A stretch of 8,619 bases of DNA, taken from contig NZ_CALADU010000181.1 of NCBI RefSeq assembly GCF_937890665.1, positions 1-8,619 on the forward strand, in the 5' to 3' direction. This stretch comes from an uncultured Subdoligranulum sp. (lineage in GTDB: Bacteria > Bacillota_A > Clostridia > Oscillospirales > Ruminococcaceae). The position numbers and the translations under genes were made by a program. The first letter of the stretch is position 1, and each line of letters starts with the position of its first letter. Positions 1 through 4,782 of the stretch are shown here, in pieces. The notes under the pieces are model-generated. The model did not search any database. It saw only the letters and a list, made by a program, of their open reading frames with translations, and was not told the DNA's origin.

Positions 1-906
1 CAACCGTTCAAACATGAGGTCAACGGGGGACTGAAATTCCGGGTCGTCCTCGCGGGCTTCACTGGCATTTATCATTTCAAGCAGCGTGGTGAAATTCATT
101 TCATCGTCCGGCGCTTCGTACCAGATATAGCCAATGAGGGCCGAATACAGCAGGCGTTCCGATTTGATCCAAAAATCCTCGGCGCTTTTTTCGCCCTCGC
201 CCTTGGTGTTGCAGATCAGCGTGTTTACCAGCTTCAAAATGTCCTTTTCCGAATGGATGTAGCGAAACGGGTTGTAGCGCATACTCTTGGAAAAGTTAAT
301 GGTATTCAGCACTTTTACCCGGTAGCCGCACCGCACAAGGAGCTGGCCCACCTCGCCAATCAGACTTCCTTTCGGGTCAGTAATCACGAATGAGGTCGGA
401 TAGTCTTTGGACACGCACTGCATGAGGTTAGGCTTCACAAAGAACCGGGTCTTGCCGCTGCCGGAACCGCCGATCACCAGCACATTTTTGTTCCGGGCGG
501 TCTTGGGGTCTTTGGGCCGGTTGTTCATGGTGAGGCGTTCCGTCTGGGTCAGGAGGATGTTGTTGTCAAACACCGGGTCGATGTACGGGGCTATATCTTT
601 GGGGCCTCCCCAACGGGCGCTGCCGTACTCGACACCCCGGCGATATTTCTTGGCGTTCTTGCTCTTGCAGTACACCATCAGCCGCAGTGCCACCGCACCG
701 GCCACGCCCACCGCCAGATCGAACAGGTGGAAGCTGGGGGCGGCGCTTTCAAAGGCAAGGGAAAAGCCGTCCGCAAGGTGCAGCAGCTTTTCCGACAAGT
801 CCGCCCCAGCCGCCAGCCGGTAGGTTTGTCCCAGCTTGCCGAACAGGTAAACAAACAGCAGGTAGGGCAGGTTGGCAATTATCAGTTTTTTCATTTCCGG
901 CTTCAT
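1..906 (-). CDS. VirD4/TraG-type coupling protein (conjugation ATPase), C-terminus outside window
   Basis: This is the N-terminal 302 residues of a type IV secretion coupling protein, the membrane ATPase that hands the relaxase-DNA complex to the mating channel. Two hydrophobic stretches near residues 8-22 and 60-77 look like the membrane anchors. They are followed by KYRRGVEYGSARW, a Walker A motif GGSGSGKT at 146-153 (Lys152, Thr153), then FVITDPKGSL and SMRYNPFRYI, all typical of the VirD4/PcfC family. The full protein is normally about 600 residues, so roughly half is missing. The ATG overlaps the stop of the PcfB-family gene as ATGA, implying translational coupling; PcfB and PcfC act together at the mating channel in pCF10. 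The frame is open to the window edge. Family assignment is firm; the exact ICE subtype is inferred. Confidence 0.93.
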   Translation of the reverse strand, partial: MKPEMKKLIIANLPYLLFVYLFGKLGQTYRLAAGADLSEKLLHLADGFSLAFESAAPSFHLFDLAVGVAGAVALRLMVYCKSKNAKKYRRGVEYGSARWGGPKDIAPYIDPVFDNNILLTQTERLTMNNRPKDPKTARNKNVLVIGGSGSGKTRFFVKPNLMQCVSKDYPTSFVITDPKGSLIGEVGQLLVRCGYRVKVLNTINFSKSMRYNPFRYIHSEKDILKLVNTLICNTKGEGEKSAEDFWIKSERLLYSALIGYIWYEAPDDEMNFTTLLEMINASEAREDDPEFQSPVDLMFERL

Positions 907-1379
907 CGTGACAGCCCCCTTTCCTTGATTTTCTCCTTGGCCTGCTGGCTGCTTCTGGCCGCTGCCTTTTCTTTCAGGACGGCAAGGGTTTTTCGGATGG
1001 AGGGGCGTTCCTGCTGTTGGAGCTTCTTGGCCGTAAACTCCTTAAACGCCTGTTCCAGATTGTCCGCCTGCTTGGATTTGAAGATCACGATATACCGGGG
1101 CGGATGGGTGGTGCGGTCTTTCCGCAGGGTAAAATCAATGTCGTATTTCTTGGCGCAGGGCTTAAACAGGCCAATGTTGGCGTCGGTGATCTCAATGTTG
1201 GACAGGGCGGAACCGTCCTTTTTGAGCTGCCGTAAGCTCTGCTGTCCGTGACGGGTCTTGCCCGTCCCTTTCTGCCGGGCGGCCAGATATTTTCGGATGG
1301 CCGCTTGCAGCACTTGGGCGGTGAGCTTGCCCGTCTTAACCGCTAACGCTATGGTTTTCTGGTCTACTTCTTCCTGCAA
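903..1379 (-). CDS. PcfB family protein (DUF3801)
   Basis: A 158-residue basic protein starting MQEEVDQKTIALAVKTGKL, which matches the PcfB/DUF3801 family found beside VirD4-like coupling proteins in Gram-positive conjugative elements. In pCF10, PcfB associates with the coupling protein PcfC and assists substrate docking. The start is TTG at 1377-1379. Homologues begin at the same MQEEV-type sequence, no ATG fits, and a G-rich Shine-Dalgarno (AAAGGGGGG) lies just upstream. The C-terminal third is rich in Lys, Arg and Gln and is probably helical. It sits 42 nt after the DUF5348 gene and overlaps the VirD4 gene by 4 nt, so all three are likely co-transcribed. Function is taken from the family. 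Confidence 0.9.
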   Translation of the reverse strand: MQEEVDQKTIALAVKTGKLTAQVLQAAIRKYLAARQKGTGKTRHGQQSLRQLKKDGSALSNIEITDANIGLFKPCAKKYDIDFTLRKDRTTHPPRYIVIFKSKQADNLEQAFKEFTAKKLQQQERPSIRKTLAVLKEKAAARSSQQAKEKIKERGLSR

Positions 1380-1421
1380 CTGCTATCCCCCCTTTGGAAA
1401 GTCAGCAGGCAGGCGGATGGC

Positions 1422-1634
1422 TTAAATCCGCACCCGCAGGCCGGAGAGGTCGTCGGCATGGATTCCCACCAGATACCAGTTCTCGGCCATTTCAATGCGG
1501 GTCGGCCTCCATCTGCCGCCTACCATCACATCAAAAGTTTCTCCGCAGTGCAGGCCGCCGTAATAGTCCGCAAGGTCAAAGCGGATGTCGTAGCGGTCTG
1601 TCTGCTCGTCAAAAATCAAAGCACCCTGTTTCAT
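1422..1634 (-). CDS. DUF5348 domain-containing small protein
   Basis: A 70-residue acidic protein (MKQGALIFDEQTDRYDIRF...) with the DUF5348 signature: an N-terminal LIFDEQTDRYDIRFDLADYYGG segment, a central GGRWRPTRIE strand, and WYLVGI near the end. It appears to be a small all-beta fold. The family is common in the transfer modules of clostridial ICEs, but no biochemical role is known to me. The start is supported by AAAGGAGG eight nucleotides upstream. That ribosome site overlaps the end of the DUF6017 gene, which stops only 15 nt before this ATG, so the two are probably translationally coupled. Confidence 0.85.
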   Translation of the reverse strand: MKQGALIFDEQTDRYDIRFDLADYYGGLHCGETFDVMVGGRWRPTRIEMAENWYLVGIHADDLSGLRVRI

Positions 1635-1649
1635 AGGGTCGGCCTCCTT

Positions 1650-2777
1650 TCAGATTTTGCCTGTGTTCATGTCGTGGGCCACCAGCGCCGTGTAATAGCC
1701 GTTGATGGTGCTTGGGGCGTTGAACAGAACCGCCAGCAGGTATTTTTTGATGTTCCGTATTTCCGTGGTGTTTTTGCTGATACAGTCAAAGACAAACTCA
1801 ATGTGAGAGCTGTTCAGCTTCATCAGCTTGGATTTCACCAGCTCGGCGGGGTAATCGTCCCCGGCAATGCGGATAGTCTTTCGGGCGCTGCATACGGTTT
1901 CTACCAGCAAGTCCACGATCTCGTCCAGCATATCCCGGTCAATCCCCTTGGCGTACTGGCAAAGGTGTTCATACTCGATGTTGTCCTTGATGATCTCCCG
2001 ATAAATCTCTACGGCGCTCTGTGATTTCGCTCCCGTTCCTTTCCGTTCCGGCGGCACAGCCGCTTCGTCCCCCAAAGGAGAGGGAGGGGAAAGGATAGGA
2101 ATGGAATCGGTATTTGATCCATCCGTAATTGATTTCTCTTTACTTGATCTATCTTTATTTAATTGCGTTGGTTTTTCCTGCGTAGGGTTTTCCTGCGTTG
2201 GATTATCCAATGTTGGATTTTCCAATGTAGGTAAATCCGGCACAGGCTGGGGCTGTTCGTAAATGATGTAATCCGCCCCGCGCAGGCGGCCTTGGCTGTC
2301 ACGCTCACGGGAACGCACGATATAGCCCGCCTGTTCCAGCTCCTTAACCGCCGCCCGGATTGCGTCGATCTGCTCCCGGTTGATAAGGGACAAGCCTTTC
2401 AGCGTAAAGTCCCAATCCTCCGGCAAGGACAGCATTTGCGATAGCAGGCCCTTGGCTTTCAGGGACAAGTCCTTGTTCCGCAGGTGGTGGTTGGACATCA
2501 CCGTGTAGCCCCGGTTTTTCTCCACTCGAAAAACTGCCATCTCGTCGTCCACTCCTTTCACTTGAAATTTCACCGCGCCGTCAAGGGCGGTGCGCTTGCC
2601 CGGCTGGTAGGGACATTCCTCATACACACAAAACTGGTACTTCCAGTGCGGGCGGTAGAAACGGCAGGTGCCGCAGTCCTCCGGCGCTCCGGCCTCGCCG
2701 CTGTCAAAATGATCTGCGCCCGGCCTCGTCTGCATGAGCTGTTCAAAGGCCCGGTCGCTGCCGGAAGTAAAGTACAT
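1650..2777 (-). CDS. DUF6017 / replication-initiator-like winged-helix protein with N-terminal Cys-rich extension
   Basis: The 375-residue frame has three parts. Residues 1-79 form a Cys-rich stretch starting MYFTSGSDRAFEQLMQ, with a zinc-finger-like C-x2-C-x11-C-x4-C pattern. Residues 80 to about 175 begin MAVFRVEKN and resemble the winged-helix domain of ICE initiator/regulator proteins (YTVMSNHHLRNK, LSLKAKGLLSQML, then INREQIDAIRAAVKELEQAGY). After a PTxxN repeat linker (183-207) and a Ser-rich segment comes the C-terminal DUF6017 domain, starting EIYREIIKDNIEYEHL. The ATG at 2777 has AAAGGAGG nine nucleotides upstream. A second site (AAAGGAG) precedes Met80, at 2540. In related elements the initiator usually starts at the MAVFR-type position, so this frame probably fuses a small upstream gene to it, or yields two proteins. 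The frame extends to an ATG at 2939, but that stretch crosses a terminator and is unlikely to be coding. Likely role: ICE replication or transfer-operon control (inferred). Confidence 0.85.
   Translation of the reverse strand: MYFTSGSDRAFEQLMQTRPGADHFDSGEAGAPEDCGTCRFYRPHWKYQFCVYEECPYQPGKRTALDGAVKFQVKGVDDEMAVFRVEKNRGYTVMSNHHLRNKDLSLKAKGLLSQMLSLPEDWDFTLKGLSLINREQIDAIRAAVKELEQAGYIVRSRERDSQGRLRGADYIIYEQPQPVPDLPTLENPTLDNPTQENPTQEKPTQLNKDRSSKEKSITDGSNTDSIPILSPPSPLGDEAAVPPERKGTGAKSQSAVEIYREIIKDNIEYEHLCQYAKGIDRDMLDEIVDLLVETVCSARKTIRIAGDDYPAELVKSKLMKLNSSHIEFVFDCISKNTTEIRNIKKYLLAVLFNAPSTINGYYTALVAHDMNTGKI
2157..2231 (-). repeat. Five tandem 15-bp repeats encoding PTxxN linker
   Basis: Five consecutive 15-bp units encode PTLEN, PTLDN, PTQEN, PTQEK and PTQLN (residues 183-207 of the DUF6017 protein). 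They form a Pro/Thr/Asn linker between the winged-helix and the C-terminal domain. Units differ at a few bases, mainly in the fourth and fifth codons, so they are old duplications. Copy number may vary between relatives by slippage. Confidence 0.8.
2538..2558 (-). promoter_or_regulatory. Internal ribosome-binding site and ATG inside the DUF6017 frame
   Basis: AAAGGAGT (2551-2558) lies upstream of the ATG at 2540-2538 (MAVFRVEKN...), with 11 nt between GGAG and the ATG. It could start a 296-residue protein without the Cys-rich extension. The start matches the usual N-terminus of this family as I know it. It is the alternative start for the main product. Confidence 0.55.
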
Positions 2778-2808
2778 AGGCGGTCGCCTCCTTTCTGGTT
2801 TTGGGCGC

Positions 2809-2855
2809 AAAAAAGCGGCGTCCTGATCTCCCCAAAGGGGAAAAGAGAACGCCGC
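2809..2855 (-). terminator. Intrinsic terminator or attenuator upstream of the ICE operon
   Basis: On the minus strand GCGGCGT (2855-2849) pairs with ACGCCGC (2821-2815). Inside, CCCC and GGGG close on a TTT loop with several extra pairs. Six T follow at once (2814-2809). The signal lies 32 nt before the DUF6017 ATG, so it either ends a transcript entering from outside the element or attenuates the operon leader. Confidence 0.7.
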
Positions 2856-2946
2856 TGTCTGCGGTGTCGTGTTCAATTTTCGATGTGTCACTATTTGGGC
2901 GGTGGGCTTCACGGAAGGAAGAAGCGTGTCAAAGCTCAATCCGAAA

Positions 2947-2966
2947 GTAGTAAATCGGTAGTAAAT
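2947..2966. repeat. Paired GTAGTAAAT direct repeat near putative ICE end
   Basis: GTAGTAAAT occurs at 2947-2955 and again at 2958-2966, so the copies are 11 bp apart, one helical turn. Short, helically phased direct repeats just inside an element end are typical of integrase arm-type sites. That role here is inferred from position only. Confidence 0.35.
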
Positions 2967-2979
2967 TCAGTTCTTATAT

Positions 2980-3010
2980 CCCGTGAAATGCCCGTATTTC
3001 CGGGCTTTTT
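2980..3010 (+). terminator. Rightward intrinsic terminator
   Basis: CCCG-T-GAAAT (2980-2989) pairs with ATTTC-CGGG (2996-3004), with one bulged T and a GCCCGT loop. CTTTTT follows. An alternative stem GCCCG/CGGGC (2990-2994/3001-3005) also abuts the T run. No complete rightward gene precedes it in this window, so it may be the tail of a gene lost or displaced by the element, or part of the attachment region. Confidence 0.55.
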
Positions 3011-3049
3011 GGAGATAATCAGAGTTGTTAGAAGAAGCGTAAGGACAAC

Positions 3050-3066
3050 CCCCGGCTATGCCGGGG
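3050..3066 (+). repeat. IS200 left-end hairpin
   Basis: A perfect 7-bp stem, CCCCGGC-TAT-GCCGGGG. In the IS200/IS605 family the transposase dimer binds such subterminal hairpins on the single-stranded top strand. The similar hairpin at the other end supports the assignment. Confidence 0.7.
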
Positions 3067-3089
3067 AGTGTAAAGAGATTATATAGTGA

Positions 3090-3155
3090 AAAAGACCTTC
3101 TGGTAGAATAAAGTTGCGGTCGGCCAACTGCAACAATATAACCAGGAGGTCTTTT
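3090..3155 (+). promoter_or_regulatory. Stem-loop sequestering the tnpA ribosome-binding site
   Basis: AAAAGACCTTCTGGT (3090-3104) pairs with ACCAGGAGGTCTTTT (3141-3155) through 15 bp with one G-U. This buries the AGGAGG ribosome site of tnpA. The loop carries a second hairpin, GTTGCGGT (3113-3120) with AACTGCAAC (3126-3134). A 5' stem that blocks transposase translation is established for IS200 of enterobacteria; this appears to be an equivalent device. Confidence 0.8.
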
Positions 3156-3158
3156 AAC

Positions 3159-3635
3159 ATGAAAGAGAAGGATATCGAAACGCTACAACACACAACATGG
3201 AGATGCCAATATCATATAGTGTTTGCGCCAAAATACCGTCGGATGGCAATATATGGTCAAATCAAACAAGATATTGGGCAAATTTTAAGAAAGCTGTGTG
3301 AACAAAAAGGTGTGGAAATCATAGAAGCACAGGCTTGTTCGGATCACATCCATATGTTGCTGAGTATCCCTCCGAAGTATAGTGTATCACAAATCATGGG
3401 GTATCTCAAAGGGAAAAGTAGTCTGATGATTTTTGACAGACACGCAAATTTGAAGTACAAATATGGAGATCGACATTTCTGGGCTAGGGGATATTACGTT
3501 GATACAGTGGGAAGAAACAAGAAGCAAATACAAGAGTACATCAAGCACCAACTGGAGGAAGATCAAATAGCGGATCAAATGAGTTTGAGGGAATTTGTGG
3601 ACCCGTTTACGGGTAGCAAGAATTCCAATGCATAA
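3159..3635 (+). CDS. tnpA: IS200/IS605-family Y1 transposase TnpA
   Basis: A 158-residue HUH single-strand transposase. It contains the N-terminal signature WRCQYHIVFAPKYRR, the metal-binding HUH motif His63-Ile-His65 in ACSDHIHMLLSIPP, GYLKGKSS, FWARGYYVDTVG, and the nucleophilic Tyr127 in QEYIKHQ. Length and spacing match active IS200/IS608 enzymes, and no catalytic residue is missing. TnpA cuts the top strand at both ends, joins the excised circle, and inserts it 3' of a short target sequence without duplication. The ATG at 3159 is chosen because AGGAGG lies at a proper distance; the upstream in-frame ATG at 3114 lies inside the regulatory stem-loop. No tnpB or RNA-guided nuclease gene follows. 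The gene has low GC compared with its neighbours, a sign of transfer. Confidence 0.96.
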   Translation: MKEKDIETLQHTTWRCQYHIVFAPKYRRMAIYGQIKQDIGQILRKLCEQKGVEIIEAQACSDHIHMLLSIPPKYSVSQIMGYLKGKSSLMIFDRHANLKYKYGDRHFWARGYYVDTVGRNKKQIQEYIKHQLEEDQIADQMSLREFVDPFTGSKNSNA

Positions 3636-3640
3636 AAATA

Positions 3641-3734
3641 GCCCTTTAAGGGGCCGCCATGAGTCAGCAATGCAGTTGGCCGACCCATTCGTGGCCCCTT
3701 GAGGGGCGTTGTCCGTATTATGCCCTTCTAGGGC
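3641..3734 (+). other. Structured region 3' of tnpA with a segment complementary to the tnpA leader
   Basis: Several hairpins are packed between the tnpA stop and the right-end hairpin. They are GCCC/GGGC at 3641-3654, AAGGGGCC (3648-3655) with GGCCCCTT (3693-3700), a competing GCCCC-TTGA-GGGGC at 3694-3707, and GCCCT-TCT-AGGGC at 3722-3734. Within it, TGCAGTTGGCCGACC (3671-3685) is the exact reverse complement of 3118-3132 in the tnpA leader. It may end the tnpA transcript, contact the leader, or be a small RNA; there is no long T run, so simple termination is not certain. Confidence 0.5.
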
Positions 3735-3743
3735 TTACACAAG

Positions 3744-3762
3744 CCCCCGGCTTAGCCGGGGG
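3744..3762 (+). repeat. IS200 right-end hairpin
   Basis: A perfect 8-bp stem, CCCCCGGC-TTA-GCCGGGGG, closely matching the left-end hairpin in stem sequence and loop size. It is the expected transposase recognition structure. The right cleavage site should lie a few bases downstream. Confidence 0.7.
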
Positions 3763-3849
3763 TCCTGACTGTATAAAGGGGTCAAGGCACGCTGTCACCC
3801 GACCCAAAGCAGCAGGGGCGTGGTGCTGCCCGCCACAGCCCTCGGCGCA

Positions 3850-4583
3850 TCACACCGCCGACAGGGCAGAGAAGCAGCCCAGCAGGGTATCCCGGGCTTC
3901 GGGGGCATAGTAGGACAGGGTGATGGCATACATCCGGTCGCCCACCTTTTTCAGCAGCATGCTCTGCAAGGTCTGGGTGCCGTTGGCCTCTACGTTGTAA
4001 TCCAGCGCGGTGAACTCGGTGTCGCCCACCGTGGTGGTGCTCGGTTCGCCAAAGTCCACTGCCATGGTGGTCTGGGCCATCTGCTGTTCCATGGCGGTAA
4101 TGTACTGCTCCTCGGTTATGCCGGACAGCGGCAGCTTTTCGCTCATGACGATGATGTTGTTGCCGTCGCTTATATTGACGGCGACCATCTCGTATACGGT
4201 GGTGAGCTGGGTATAGTCAATGACCATCTCGCCGGTCTCGGGGTCTTCGTACATCATATCCACGCCGGCCTGCATCAACTGATTGATCTCGTCATCACTG
4301 GCCATGACCATATGTCTTGGGGCAGGGTAAACTGCAAGCCCAACACCGTGCTGGTGTAGCTGGTATCGGTGCGTTCCCCCGGTACATATTCTGCCGGCGG
4401 TTCCTCGGTGGGATCCGGGGTCGGGGTGGCCGGTTCCGGCGTGGGGGTGGCTTCCGTCGCCGTGGATTCCGGGGTGGAGGCCGGATCGGTGGTTTTCGAC
4501 GTGCTGGCCGGAGCTTGTCCGCAGCCGCTCAGCAGGGCGGTCAGCCACAGGGTGGACAACAATACAGCAATTCCGTGTTTCAT
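3850..4583 (-). pseudogene. Frameshifted secreted lipoprotein of unknown function
   Basis: The 5' part encodes a lipoprotein signal MKHGIAVLLSTLWLTALLSGC, with lipobox LLSGC and lipidated Cys21. A Thr/Pro/Glu-rich tether follows (about residues 23-66), then the start of a folded domain, TSTVLGLQFTLPQD. At 4309-4313 the frame breaks; the rest of the domain continues in another frame as MVMASDDEINQLMQ through to FSALSAV and a stop at 3850. Removing one AT from the ATAT at the break restores GLQFTLPQDMVMASDDE and a 243-residue protein. Without repair, translation stops at 4275 after 102 residues. The domain type is not recognised with confidence; a small extracytoplasmic alpha/beta domain such as PsbP/DcrB-like is a guess. 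AGGAGG precedes the ATG at 4583. Either a real mutation or a sequencing error would explain the break. Confidence 0.75.
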
Positions 4584-4651
4584 GGTACTCCTCCTGATGA
4601 CCTTGGATTGTGCCGCGACAGGGAAGACGGCACGAGCCATCGTATACTACC

Positions 4652-4681
4652 AGTCTACACGGGAAAGAGAGGGCCTTGCAA
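4652..4681 (-). promoter_or_regulatory. Possible promoter of the lipoprotein gene
   Basis: On the minus strand TTGCAA (4681-4676) and TAGACT (4657-4652) are 18 bp apart, about 70 nt before the lipoprotein ATG and just after the ATPase terminator. The match is modest, especially the -10, so this is a weak call. Confidence 0.3.
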
Positions 4682-4725
4682 GTGACGTTTTCCCCAAAAA
4701 GTTGTAAAAAAATTCTACATTGAAT

Positions 4726-4759
4726 AAAAAAAAGGGCGGCACCAACGGTGCCGCCCTTT
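4726..4759 (-). terminator. Intrinsic terminator after the ATPase gene
   Basis: On the minus strand GGGCGGCACC (4756-4747) and GGTGCCGCCC (4743-4734) form a perfect 10-bp stem with a 3-nt loop, flanked by AAA/TTT that can extend it. It is followed by eight T in all (4733-4726). It lies 23 nt past the ATPase stop at 4783 and separates it from the lipoprotein gene. The frameshifted ATPase frame would run through this terminator to 4715, further evidence that 4783 is the true end. Confidence 0.9.
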
Positions 4760-4782
4760 GCAATGGCGAACGTTCAGAACCC

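Larger units (their letters stand above)
1..3010. mobile_element. End fragment of an integrative conjugative element (Tn1549-like transfer module)
   Basis: Four adjacent leftward genes (DUF6017 initiator-like protein, DUF5348 protein, PcfB-family protein, VirD4-type coupling ATPase) form the compact start of an operon typical of clostridial ICEs related to Tn1549 and of pCF10-type transfer regions. The element continues beyond base 1. Its right limit is not proven. I place it near the rightward terminator at 2980-3010, because the next thing is an IS and then ordinary chromosomal genes. No integrase, excisionase or relaxase is visible; in such elements they lie further along or at the other end. 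The alternative is a plasmid-derived or decayed element. Confidence 0.65.
3040..3775 (+). mobile_element. IS200/IS605-family insertion sequence (IS200 type, tnpA only)
   Basis: The element is bounded by two similar hairpins: CCCCGGC-TAT-GCCGGGG at 3050-3066 and CCCCCGGC-TTA-GCCGGGGG at 3744-3762. Each is preceded by an ACAA-containing segment. One transposase gene lies between them, and the hairpin-to-hairpin span of 713 bp is close to the usual IS200 length of about 700 bp. There are no terminal inverted repeats or target duplications, as expected for this single-strand transposing family. The exact cleavage sites cannot be fixed without an empty site, so the ends are approximate. Base composition is clearly more AT-rich than both neighbours. 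Confidence 0.85.

Noticed and set aside
407..823. A 138-residue plus-strand frame at the left edge
   Set aside because: It is antisense to the VirD4-type ATPase, whose Walker A motif and membrane segments fix the coding strand.
2778..2939. N-terminal extension of the DUF6017 frame to an ATG at 2939
   Set aside because: It spans a terminator hairpin, resembles no protein I know, and the ATG at 2777 has a much better ribosome site.
3636..3910. A possible tnpB or guide-RNA nuclease after tnpA
   Set aside because: No frame with RuvC-like or zinc-finger motifs; the right-end hairpin follows within about 110 nt.
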